In this document: in pieces, positions 11,901 through 22,354 of the stretch
Layout of the letters: the number at the start of each line of letters is the position of its first letter
Numbering within the stretch: position 1 is the first letter of the stretch
NCBI GenBank assembly: GCA_020466095.1
Contig: CM035807.1
Location: 97,578,481 to 97,642,480, forward strand
DNA length: 64,000 bases
Direction of reading: 5' to 3'
From: Chlorops oryzae
Lineage: Eukaryota > Arthropoda > Insecta > Diptera > Chloropidae
Translations under genes and position numbers: made by a program
Notes under the pieces: generated by a model
Seen by the model: only the letters and a program-made list of their open reading frames with translations
Databases searched by the model: none
What the model was told of the DNA's origin: nothing

Positions 11901-13220
11901 TTTTTTGTGATAAATAATTAATTTGGTTTAATAAAATTTAAAAACATCGATAATATCAATGGTGGAATCGAATGTTTTCCAGCTCTATATTATACCAATG
12001 AACTGCGTTGCCAGAAAATCATTTATTTCGGACAATCTGTTCAATTGTCGCCAGCGAAAGTGCAATTTCATACAGAGAAATAATTTTCAGATATCCGGCC
12101 GGATACTATGTATCCGGCTACATATTTTTACCGGATATCCGATATCCGGTTATCCGGCAAATTCACTATCCGGCACATCCCTAGTTCCAACCATCAAACT
12201 AACTGAAATATAGAGATACCAATGCAATATAAGCGAGCGGTGTGTATTTAATTTTTGTATGGTTCAGTGTGAGACAATTCACAATAGATTAGGAATGCAT
12301 CAAGTGTGATTATTAAGGTTTTATTATGCAAAAGGTATCTTAGCGTGACGAGTCGGTTGGTAAAAGAGTGTCACATGAGTAAATAGTCCTAAAGGTCACA
12401 CCCATCACAGCCATTCTGAGCAGAAATTAGGTGATTTCATTGCTTAACTATTGTTAATAGTTTTCATAATTATAAATCCTTGAGAATCACATCCTGTTTG
12501 TTTTAAATACATATTATGTGCTTAAATCTAAAAAAAAAAAAAACAGTGATTGTGACCAGTGTGAATAAATGAAATTATCCATATACGGCCTAGTGCCCTA
12601 TAATATGCTTTTTGTGAAAACTTACCTCGGCCCACATGCAAACAATCAATGATGCACACGTCATCAAGAGTGGGTAATATGCTGACATGAGCGTTACTGC
12701 CCATTGCGGTTGTAAGTCAAGCTGTGGAAAGAAATTTACAAAATTATCAGATGCCAATTCTTTGAAAAGAAATAATAAGAAAAAATAAAAAACGAAAGTA
12801 CTCACTGGTGTTGTGAAGTAAGCACCACGCAAAGAGGCCGCAATAAAGACCATGAAATAAAGTAATTTTTGCGTAGTTATACGACATGCTTTTAATACTG
12901 ATGGTTGTTTAAGGCGCTGATATTCGGCAACTATGCAAATCAGTAATTGTATTACCGAAACCAGTGCGACAAAGTAGAAAACTGCCGATATTCCCGCATA
13001 GTAGGGTAAATTGAATCCGCTGCACTCATCTCCCGCATAGCGAATCTCGCAGAAACATGTCCCGTTCAGACAATCTCCTCTCCCAGAGCAAATCGCCGAA
13101 TTTGGATCATTATAAAAACTTCCGCGTTGAAAGGCTTTCGACATGCCGTTAGCGGTAGACTGCAAAACGCTCGCGGAGCAACGCATGTAGGTACGAAGAG
13201 TATGGAAACTTGGTAGCATT
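8921..13220 (-). CDS. EGF-like / multi-pass membrane / RING-CH E3 ubiquitin-ligase-type protein
   Basis: Five coding exons join in frame: 13220-12806, 12721-12626, 11072-10672, 9755-9339 and 9248-8921, giving 551 residues from the ATG at 13219. All introns are GT-AG. Residues ~43-65 form an EGF-like module (CSGRGDCLNGTCFC...GDEC). About seven hydrophobic segments follow, for example VFYFVALVSVIQLLICIVAE and CYAILLLVVVVFFLIYGVEV. A C4HC3 RING-CH (RINGv) domain spans ~382-435: CWICYD, QPCRCTG, VHHECLKRWL, CKVC. Two more membrane segments come last (TIILITLMCIAGASAWVV and LIRVLTVGIAVLIAYV). RING-CH proteins usually transfer ubiquitin to membrane substrates at ER, Golgi or endosomes; that role here is inferred. 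A good acceptor (TTTCTCTTTAG) directly before the first ATG implies an upstream exon, untranslated or encoding more ectodomain, that I could not find. No signal peptide is visible from Met 13219. Confidence 0.85.
9792..10620 (+). repeat. Dispersed repeat in RING-CH intron, expanded by ~120-bp tandem units
   Basis: It begins TTTTATACCCAGCGTAAGCG, passes ATGATCAGGATCAAAAACTG and a (GTCC)n stretch (GTCCGTCTGTCCGTCC), and then has three to four imperfect units of roughly 120 bp from ~10190 to ~10610. Each unit carries GCCACGCCCACAAATGAAG, GAAGTAAA and AACATAGGTTCACCAAGGCG. The same family, shorter and in reverse orientation, is at 54337-54764. It lies wholly inside the intron between exons 11072-10672 and 9755-9339. 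The reading frames across it are shadows. Confidence 0.75.
11423..12183. mobile_element. hAT-type non-autonomous element, 761 bp, in RING-CH intron
   Basis: It starts TAGGGATGTGCCGGATATCC and ends in the inverted equivalent (CTATCCGGCACATCCCTA). It is flanked by the perfect 8-bp duplication GTTCCAAC (11415-11422 and 12184-12191). Subterminal regions are dense in CCGGATA/TATCCGG motifs, the usual arrangement of transposase-binding repeats in hAT elements. It has no transposase frame. The insertion lies in the intron between exons 12721-12626 and 11072-10672. Confidence 0.88.
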
Positions 13221-14050
13221 CTAAAGAGAAATCACTAAAATATTGAAGATTCAATTAAATTTAATTCATTATAGCTTTTTCATCGATTGTTAATTAAATG
13301 TAAATTAAAATGTGAAATTTTAAAAAAAAAGTTATTAAAAACAACATGCAGAGAAGAATTGTTTTCCTTATAAACACAGTACATTCTCAAAGTTGAATAA
13401 TGTTAAAAAAAAAAAAAAAAAAAATCTGATCGTAAATTTTGTTTTTCATTACTGTACTTTTAAAGAACGACTATGGCTATGACATGCTCCCTTCATTGAA
13501 ATTTAAGCTAACTATAATGCGTGAAGGAAAATAATTGGATGACCAAATTGAGTGACTCAATGTCATGCATTTTAATGAAGTCGAGGTGCGGCTTTTCATT
13601 TCAATAAGGGGTAGCTTTGAGTACGCTTCTAAATAAAAAATTGTGCCGACAGTGTGTACTCGCTGAAACACTTTAAAAAAAAATGTATTAAATCTGATCG
13701 TAGAAATTGCTAATCTTTGGCGCAGCGTCACTAGTAGACCAAGGCTTTGTATGCGAAGAGTGGATATATCAACTTTCTTTTTTTTTAGTACAATTTTAAT
13801 TTTTTTTTTTTTTAGTATTTTTATTGGGAATAACGACGTGACGAAATATGGCCTCATCTATGGCATAATAGTGAAAGGTACCCCATGGCATTCAGTTCGA
13901 ATATTTTCAGTGATCATTGATATATTTAGAACAACAAGTGCATTTGTTTTGGATTCTTGTGTTCACAGTCATAGTGGAACCCTTATTATTATTTTTTTTT
14001 TTTTTGTGATGAAGAGATGGGAGACCTATTGAGTTAATCATCCAAAAGCT
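13221..14050. other. Gene-poor AT-rich DNA upstream of the RING-CH exons
   Basis: Contains several poly(A)/poly(T) runs. An upstream exon of the minus-strand RING-CH gene should lie here or further right, but no splice-bounded coding exon could be recognised. The frames at 13477-14032 are T-rich chance frames. Confidence 0.4.
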
Positions 14051-14054
14051 TTAA

Positions 14055-14788
14055 GGGGGTCTTCTCATTGAGCAACTTTTTTTTTCGACTTTTTTTTTGC
14101 ATTTATTTATAGCTTGAGTAGTTGTGAATATGCCCCTAAAAGGATTTTTTGAAATTCGAAATAGTTTAGAGGATATAGCCTTCTTTGTCGAGCAAGATCT
14201 GCGCTAAAACGAGTAATTTTTGCGTTGCTTCAAACTTTAAACGCGTTTATCTCGAAACCACGTTTTTCGAACTGGCGGCCATGATATCTCCAGTTCAACT
14301 GAACCGATTTTCATGAAACAAAGTGGAATCGACGCAGAATTGTCACCATTCTCGGGTGAACCTCGACCATAATTTTAAAAAATTTTTTACTATTTTTTTT
14401 TTACACTAAACTACAAAAAAAAAGCCCGAAATTGAAATTTTTTTTTGAATGGCCGCCATTTTGTCAAAAAAAAATCACAAAATTAAGCTTGAGGTTCACC
14501 CGAGAATTACATCTATACTGATTATAACCCCGTTTTTTTTTTTCCATTTCGGACGCTCCGGAGACCCGGAATCGTGGCCGCCGTGACGGCACATTTTTTT
14601 TCACCACCAACTTTGAAGTCTCATTACTTTTTGAACAGCCCACGTATCGAGGCAAAAAATTTTTTTTATTTACTTTGAACCTTTTGTAATACAATAAATA
14701 AAAAAAGTTTTCAATTATTCTTTGCGTTTTCAAATAAGAATTTTTTTAAAAAGGGTCAAAAAAACGGGTTTTCAATGAGAAGACCCCC
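14055..14788. mobile_element. TTAA-flanked inverted-repeat element, 734 bp (Kolobok- or piggyBac-like)
   Basis: The ends GGGGGTCTTCTCATTGA and TCAATGAGAAGACCCCC are perfect inverse complements. TTAA is present directly outside both (14051-14054 and 14789-14792). A TTAA target site is typical of Kolobok and piggyBac. The GGG start fits Kolobok-like ends better than the CCC start of piggyBac. Internal segments also mirror one another (CATTCTCGGGTGAACCTC near 14350 against its complement near 14495), so much of the element can fold back. No transposase is encoded. Confidence 0.85.
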
Positions 14789-14792
14789 TTAA

Positions 14793-16080
14793 CCCATAAC
14801 ACGGCAAGACATACTAATTCCAAAAATTGCTAAAATCGTATAAGACCTCTCAAAAACGAGTAACCCGCCATTCATTTTTGCACATTTTTTGAGATGGAAC
14901 TGTATGGTAATTGAATAAAAATAAATAGCTATTTTATGATTACCATTCGTTTTGCGCTTCTGAAGGTACAACGGCTGTAAATGAGTTAAAACAGAACGAA
15001 AAGAATGTCCCATGAGGTTATTAGATGAAACTTTCTCAAGAGAAACTAGGCACATGCCTAATTTTGACAGCTTTTTCAATGAATTTAGTGAGTAAATGAG
15101 ATAATTATTTTTAATAGCTTTTATTCATGCAATTCAAAAGTAACAGTTCAATAAGTTATTTTTTACTGTGAAATGATAGAGACTTTTCAACAATATCATT
15201 TGAATTTTCGACTAGCTCATATTTTAAATTCAATGCCAAAACAACAGCGAGCCATGCGTCAGGCGTTTGTGTAAAATCGAACTTTTGACTGTGGGTAACT
15301 AAATTTAAACGCATATTAACATAGATGTTTTCGAAACACAGATGCCATGAATGTAAGATACATGAGAAAATAAATACCGAACACATACCATCTCGAAAAT
15401 TGCCATAAATACGTTTAAAACAGCGCGCAATATTTACATGAACATTTAGAACAAACAAATAAAATAAATATAATTGCAGAACGTGTAAAGAGTGGAAATT
15501 CTCGCAGCGGCTTTCTTCTTCTCAAATGGTGTTATTGTAAAAATTTCCTTTCGAATATTCTCGCCCGAATAAGATTAGATCTTAAAACATTTATCTCAGC
15601 CGATATATAAAATTGTTTTTGATATATGTGATTTTTTTTTTTTTTTTTGTTATTCCTCAACTTGTTTTAAAAGAAAGAGCAAAAAAAAAAAACAAGAAAA
15701 GAACAACGAATTTATTTATAGCGCACGAGTTTTCAGCGCCTACTCAGCTGGAATACTTAGCAATTAACGATTAGGAAAAGACTAGCAGTGCATTTTTTTA
15801 TTATCGCTGGCATGGGCCATCGGGCAAATTCAGAGAATCAAAAAGAGCGATGTGGAGAGAATATTATTGTTCAGTATAAATTTCATTGCCTATTTTTTCA
15901 GAAGCCATATCTCAGATTTTGCGCAACAAGTTTCAGTTATCTTCACAGGCAAAATTCATTTCGTTCATGTTTAATCTTATCTTTGGGAAAAAAAAATCAC
16001 TGCTTTCATTAAATATTTCCAATAGGATCCCATAAATTCAATATGAATGTATTTTTGAGTTAGATATACGAGGAGTTAGA
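14793..16080. other. AT-rich intergenic DNA
   Basis: No coding exon, RNA gene or inverted-repeat element recognised. Poly(T) at ~15635 and poly(A) at ~15680. The short frames are unconvincing. Confidence 0.4.
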
Positions 16081-16082
16081 TA

Positions 16083-16791
16083 TAACACATGTACTTCAAG
16101 AGTGTCACAACTCAAAATGAGGAATTTTTCAAAAAATTCAGTTCAACCGATGCAGTCTAGATGCATTTATATAACCAAGAGACTGACATAACTGTTTTTT
16201 TCTTCTCTGGTTTGAAATAGAAAAAAACGCAACGATTAGTGTGCGTTTGACAGATTTTGAGCTGTGACACTCTTGAAGTACACAGTGGCGTGTCTAGAAA
16301 AATACTGCATTGATAGTGCTTATATTTTCCACAGTGGTATATTGAACAATTATAAGACATTAACCCAAAAATTTTTGGGGGGGGCTAGAGGAAGTTTAGA
16401 GAGTTATGGACCAAAAACCAAAAAAATCCGAAAATTTCATAACGTCCGATTTTGATGAAAATTTATATATAGAATAAGTGAAAAATTCTAAGAATTTTAG
16501 CACTAAAATTTAAAAAAAAAACTGGTCCTTTCTGGACCAGTTTGGAACTAGACCCTAACTAGACTAGTTGTAATCGGTTTCTTGAAAAAATTTTGACGCC
16601 AAAATTCTTAGCATTTTTCGCTTATTCTATATATAAATTTTCATCCAAATCGGACGCCATAAATTTTTCGGATTTTTTTGGTTTTTGGGTTAATGTCTTA
16701 TAATTGTTCAATATACCACTGTGGAAAATATAAGCACTATCAAAGCAGTATTTCTCTAGACACGCCACTGGAAGTACATGTGTGATTTATG
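16083..16791. repeat. Older inverted repeat, interrupted in its right arm
   Basis: The left arm (16088-16121) reads ATGTACTTCAAGAGTGTCAC followed by AACTCAAAAT. The right arm is its complement at ~16250-16282, and the rest of that arm (GAAGTACATGTGT) resumes at 16771-16783 after the inserted element 16283-16770. Removing the insertion plus one 8-bp duplication restores one continuous right arm. Confidence 0.75.
16283..16770. mobile_element. Fold-back hAT-type element, 488 bp, nested in an older repeat
   Basis: The ends are CAGTGGCGTGTCTAGA and its inverse. Long arms of roughly 190 bp mirror each other almost to the centre, which is the small hairpin ACTGGTCCTTTCTGGACCAGT split as CTGGTCC/GGACCAG near 16520-16542. 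It is flanked by the perfect 8-bp duplication GAAGTACA (16275-16282 and 16771-16778). No protein is encoded. Confidence 0.9.
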
Positions 16792-18650
16792 TACTATGTA
16801 ATCGTGGACCAAGTTTAAATCATTGTGATGAGGTTTAAATACCGGATGCAGTACTTCAGACTATTAATTATCTATTCTCGAGTGTTTAAAATTAAATCCC
16901 AAGCATTATAATTGATTGATTAAATACGGAAGTTCATATATGTACCTTCTCTGAAATGAATAGGTAAATTTTTTGTAGTTTATAAAGATAATAGTTTTGT
17001 AAAATTCAACATCTACAAACTAAAATATTAAAATATTGAATACATCGATGCTTAGTGTGGTCAATGAGCGTATTTTCAAATTATATAATAGCTTCATGAG
17101 CAAAGCGGAATCGACTCGAACTTATCAGAACCATAAAAGTTTTAGTTTCTATCATGCTTCAACTGAATTGATTTTAATACTCACACAGGAATTTAAGGGT
17201 TAATAGCCCTTGACAACCGATCACCAGGCTAGCCCTATAGATCTAATGAGGAAATGACTCGTTTAGTTTGTTTTTTTAATTCAGTCAATTTCGTCTGCTA
17301 AATGTATCTTAAGACAAAGCAAACAATATGTTAATCAACAGCAATTGCTGAGTACTTGAAACAATTATCACAAGCGGAAAATTCTGCAAATATCTACTTT
17401 TTACCATCGGTTTGTCTTCAAACTTCCTATAAATAAATACAACTGTCTTGCAATCTGTCTGTGAGCAATTAAATTAATTGGCTTTGGTAAATAGTGAGTC
17501 ATGAAAATTACAAAAAGATATAACACAGTGTCGTTCCAAACTACGTTTGTGTGGAAAAGCATCAAATCCGTCAATTTTCGCAATATCTCCATTCATTAGA
17601 ATACACACGGCATTTGCAGAGAGAGAGAGACATAAATATGTAAATTTAAGTTTACTGTTTGAAACGTGACTTTTAATATGGGAGTTCGGAGAAAAGAAAA
17701 TACGTTGACATGTGAAGTCTTGAATAAAATCTGTCTCGATGGAATGGGAAAAGTGTGTCAATACCCAACTGTGTTCGCTCGAAAACTCCAACCGTCAGAC
17801 AACTAGCTAGAGTAGGCGCACTTGAACTTAAGTAAACATTGAGTGCATTTAAGTGCGAATGTACCCAACGAGCACGCAAGCTTTTTATTTATCTTTTTTA
17901 TTCATTAACTTGGGATATGTGAATCGTTGTCGATGTGTTGGTTGTGTTCCCATTGATAATTCTTTTCATTCTTAGTTTAGCGATAAATAATTGTTTATAT
18001 ATGTACGTCTATAGATATCAAACATTCGTCATGGGCTCTAAACAAACGGAAGAAATCGCGAAACTGGGAATGTTAGGATTCTAAAGCACTTGTGGCGCAT
18101 GTATTACAAATTATTGACAATGTCTCTTCTGCAGCCATTTCTCTATATATGACCAATTATTCTAGGCGGAGATGAAGTCCGTTAAAATTATTATGCAAAG
18201 ACCCCCGCAGGACCATAAACCCAAAAACGAGGATGATATCGCAACGATATCGAATTCGAAAAAATTTGAAATTCTCGATATCGTGATTTTGGACTCGCGA
18301 AGTGTCGAGATTATGATTTGAAAACAAAGAAAATATCTATTCGAAAAGAATTCGAGAACGAAGAAAATCTCGATTCGCTAACGATAAGTGAATCCAACGA
18401 TATCGAACTCGTCTCGAATGAGTTTTAAGAGCAAACGATATCGTTGTTTATTGGGTTTATTGACATACATACAGATGCAGAAAATAAAAATGAAAACAAT
18501 TACCTTTGATTTGTTTCGATCGAAAATTTGTTTTGTTTACAAGATCACAAACACTTGGTTAATGCAAATTTCGTGCTTTTGTTTTCGGATTACTTGCCAT
18601 ATTAAAATAAAAAGAAAATCCAACTGCGACCTTACGAATGAGTAGTGATG
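16792..18650. other. Intergenic DNA with low-complexity GATATCG motifs
   Basis: No coding exon recognised. At 18230-18440 the sequence is unusually rich in ATATCG/CGATAT and TTCGA motifs on both strands, suggesting a decayed element. A (GA)n stub lies at ~17620. The minus frames at 17401-17879 lack splice or start support. Confidence 0.4.
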
Positions 18651-18657
18651 TCTCTAT

Positions 18658-19203
18658 TGTAGGGATGAGCAAAAAACATCGATATATCAAAACATCGATA
18701 TTTTTAAAACGATATATCGAAAATTTATGCCGATATTTTTGCTCGGCGATATATCGTACATCGATATAGTTTTCCTGACATCGAAAGCTATATTTTGTGT
18801 ATGTCTGTCGTTGTAAGCATGTGTTTCACACTTATTTCTCTTGGATATAAAGCGGCATTTTAATCGTTCATGTCTTATCTTATCGTATCATATCTTATCA
18901 TTCCATCTGAGAGCTCGAAAACGTCCTTTTGTACACTCCAATTTTGTCTAAAATATGTACAGTGTACTCTGTCTTAAGCAACAACCTACGGGACCGAAAG
19001 ATCTGTCCGCTTAACAGAGGTATTCCCTTAAAAGGAAAGATTTGAGAAGCACTAGCTCTAGAAATCTGTTAGTTTAGAGTAGTGTCCGCTTAGAAGGGTT
19101 CTCTTTAAGCAGAAGGTACACTGTACTGTGTTTTAGTACAATAGTCATTTTTAATTGGTATTTATAATGTCGATATATCGAAAACTCGTTATTTCTCCCC
19201 CAA
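18658..19203. mobile_element. Candidate element with TAGGGATGAGCAA end, interrupted
   Basis: The left end TAGGGATGAGCAAAAAACAT is followed by many CGATATATCG repeats. The right side (~19170-19203) has TCGATATATCGAAAACTCG, running to CTCCCCCAATAGAG, which mirrors the left end imperfectly. A pogo-like element sits inside it. No direct target duplication was found, so the boundaries are tentative. Confidence 0.35.
18960..19123. mobile_element. pogo/Tigger-like miniature element, 164 bp
   Basis: Inverted ends CAGTGTACTCTGTCTTAAGC and CAGTGTACCTTCTGCTTAAA lie between TA dinucleotides (18958-18959 and 19124-19125). The TA target site and the CAGTG start fit the pogo branch of Tc1/mariner. It is noncoding. 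Confidence 0.75.
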
Positions 19204-20232
19204 TAGAGGCCTTTTACATTAGTCAATAGTTGACCGTCAATTCTCATTTTCAGTACAAAACGATAACATATCGTTATCGAAGAGTTGAGCGTTTTTTGGT
19301 TGCACGTACTCGCTCAATCCGTCTTTGCTCTCTTTCGTTTATCGAACTTATCGATGGCTGGGAGCAAATTTCTGACATTTATTTTATTCGTTTTCGTTGT
19401 TCGTGGAGACAGCATCGCATGGTATTATATGTTATGACATATTTTTCTTGATCAATATTTTAGGATCTTACATTCTTGTATAGACCGAAAACTATACATT
19501 GAAGGCTTTTTTTTATGATATAATAAATTAAGAAAAATGTGCTGAATATAATTTTAATTTAAGGCGAAACTCCATAAACTACGGCAATGACGGTTGTTGC
19601 GGTATACGCGGCAAAGGTGAAAACATTTGAGCTGCTTCCATTGAATCAATGTATTGAAATGTATTTAAATGGAAGCAGCTACATCTCTATCGCATGAAAT
19701 GTTCCGTCGTTTCTGGAGTATTGCCTTTATTTTTTTGACTACAGTAGAGCACGGATAAATGCAGTACGTTTTTTGCTCGAATTCTTGTGCACTTATGAGG
19801 TTTTTGCATTTATCCGTAGTTCACTGTTTATGTAAAACGTATAGATAGTTTACTCTTACAAATTGAATATAGAATATATTTTGAAATAAAAAATATAACA
19901 GCTACTCACTAGAAATTGTCTTTTTCAAAAAGCATTTTTAATTCAAGCATTTTGAAATAGTCCTTAGCATCAATAATTAAATTCATTAAAAACAAAATAG
20001 GTAGTGCTGTATTTATGTTTCTGCTATCAACCCTGAATCAGAGATACAAAATATATTTTGCTAGAATTTTATAAAATATCAAGCCTGTGCGGAAGAGGAA
20101 AATGTCATAAAAGGCATACAAAGCAAGAATTGACGATCAATTCTTTCGAGTAAGTGTAAAAGCGAATGCAACTCCAAAAGGGAATATCGATAGGAATTGA
20201 CGATCAACTATTGACTAATGTAAAAGGCCTCT
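19204..20232. mobile_element. Inverted-repeat element of about 1 kb
   Basis: The left arm from ~19204 reads AGAGGCCTTTTACATTAGTC and continues AATAGTTGACCGTCAATTC. The right arm, reversed from ~20232, reads the same with one substitution, so the arms are about 38-45 bp. No clear target duplication and no transposase. It contains a hairpin at 19631-19681 (arms AGCTGCTTCCATT) and the 85-bp pogo-like element at 19742-19826. Confidence 0.7.
19742..19826. mobile_element. pogo/Tigger-like miniature element, 85 bp
   Basis: The ends CAGTAGAGCACGGATAAATG and, inverted, CAGTGAACTACGGATAAATG are almost the whole element. TA precedes the left end. The right flank is TTTA, so one side of the TA duplication is imperfect. 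The GGATAAATG core is typical of pogo/Tigger ends. Confidence 0.7.
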
Positions 20233-21780
20233 CTGAGAAGTTTAGCTAAACACTTCGAGCTTTTCCACTTATGCGAGGTGTTTGTGTTTGACAGCTGTTT
20301 GTTTATTTACAATTTCAAGCAGTGTTGCCATTTGTCGAGGGGTTTTTTCCGTTATGAGGAAGTTTTTCGAGTTTAACTTTAAGGGATTTTTACTGATCAC
20401 TTTCCTAATGAAATCAGAAATAAAGGGATTTTTTCAATATCCAAGGGAAAAGAGTCATCAAAATACTGCCTAGAATCGTTGCTGGTTACAAATTATGGAG
20501 AATTGATCAAGAAAAAATTAAAAATTCGGTTTCTTTTTAGTTAGTTTGGCCAGAAGAGGATCGTTCGAAAACAAATTTGAATTTATTTAGAGTTTAGATT
20601 TACTTTTTTTAGTTTTGATGTCACTTAAAGAAAGGTAAATCGTTTTGCTTTTTCAAACAAGTGGACCAGAATGTCAAAAGAAGGAAACAGAAAAAAGCTT
20701 GAATTAAAAATCTTTAGGTTAAAATCGTTGTGTCCAAAATGCCTCGCAAATAGAACAAAATCCGTGAGTAAAATCGGCCAAAAATTGGCGTGTCTGAAAG
20801 CGCACTTAGTCGCCGTTCATATTGGGCGACATGGTCCGTATTTAGACTAGGGAGACAATCGGCCGAAAAATATGAAATTCTCTTTCGATGTCTCCTTCGC
20901 GTCCACACATGTAAAAATGTCTCTCGGCTGTAATGTCAGCTGTTCTCTTAAATTTTTCGTCTGAATTACTGAACAACTCAGGTTTTTTAATCATTTCGGA
21001 AATCTTAATGTACTTCTTCATAAGAAAAGAACATCAATCCAAATATGACAGCATTGAAAAACACAAGAACAAAGCGTGTCGCGAAGAGCGTACGACAAAA
21101 ACCCCTTTCAAACCAACTTTATCGCGCTGATTTGAACAGCGATTAACGCTACATATTGCGACATATCTAAGATTTTAGCTACTGCCTAAGTGTATGCAAA
21201 GTATTTTTGAGACCTCACAAAAGCTTTTTGCAATACTTGGTTCGTGAACTTGATATATAAAAATAAAACAACAGTAATGCCAACAGAAAAAACATTCCTT
21301 AAAGGCTACATATATTTCCCTCAAATTATTAGTATCATTTAATTTCTCTATGATCAATATTTCGGAATGAAATATGGTACTGCAATATGTCTCTTGAACA
21401 CCGAAAAGAGTAAATTTACATAGAATCGAAAGATTTAAAGAAACATATTGAGCGGTAAGGCATCGGGTTTTGAGACTTGAGAGGTGTTAAATTAAAAACC
21501 AATTTCGAAATATTCTCTTTCTATTTTTTTTTTTATTGTTTTGGCGTAATTTTGGACTTCAGTCTGGCGCGACTTTTATAAAGTTATTGGAGATTATGTA
21601 AGCAACTTTCTTTAATTTGACAGCACCAACTAACACTAAACAAGGGAAAAAAGTTTTCCCCTTCTTTTGCTTACACAAATTAACATTTGTTTAATTCCTT
21701 TAGAATTTAGTAATTTAAAAATTGGTTGGCCGGGCTAATAAAGGGTCCGTATTTTTCCCCCACTATTGATTTTTTTTTTT
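20233..21780. other. Intergenic DNA, nothing firm
   Basis: CAGTGTTGCCATTTG at ~20319 looks like an isolated hAT end without a partner. No coding exon is recognised. The frames at 20714-21357 have no supporting signals. Confidence 0.4.
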
Positions 21781-21835
21781 GAACATATGTCAACACTGCA
21801 CAAATGCCAAAAAAAGCTTTCGTTCCACCTGGCCG

Positions 21836-22265
21836 ACAAGTTGCTGCCAGTGCTGTCGTTTTTGTATCTCAGAAAGTAAAGGGCAAAATAAAAGACACAG
21901 ACCCACTGCGCAGCGAGTGCGCTGCACAAACAGTTTCGTACGCCATACACTGCTCAGACTTTTACATTGTTCAATAAATTCTTCCCAAAAACTTTTGTCC
22001 TGTGTCATATTTTCCGTACAGATGCGCTTGCGCTGCAAAATCTCTTAAGACTGAATAAAAATCGCCATTGACGATCAGACTTGTTTGTGCAGCACGGCCA
22101 AAAATCAAAACGATTTCATATTTGCACAGACATCTGCACAAACACCTCAAACAGCATCATACACGACACATCGGTCTGTGCAGCGCACTCGCTGCGCAGC
22201 GGGTCTGTGTCGTTTATTTTGCCCTTTACAAATGCAAATTGCTTAATGGCAGTGATGCCAACTTA
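21836..22265. mobile_element. Inverted-repeat element with GC-rich arms
   Basis: The arms share AAAGGGCAAAATAAA, then GACACAGACCC, then CTGCGCAGCGAGTGCGCTGC. The left copy is at ~21878-21928 and the inverted copy at ~22174-22230, with weaker matching out to AAGTTGCTGCCAGTG / CACTGATGCCAACTT. There is no clear target duplication. The overlapping frames on both strands at 21735-22376 are products of the symmetry and are not genes. Confidence 0.65.
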
Positions 22266-22354
22266 GCGCTTTTCGCGCTAGATCTAGCGCTTTTGGAAGG
22301 CCCGCGGCGCGAAAACGTCTTTTCAGCGCCAAGCTATTTTTGCGCGAAATCTAA

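Noticed and set aside
13477..14032. 126- and 93-codon frames upstream of the RING-CH gene
   Set aside because: T/A-run driven and without splice sites compatible with the known exon at 13220.
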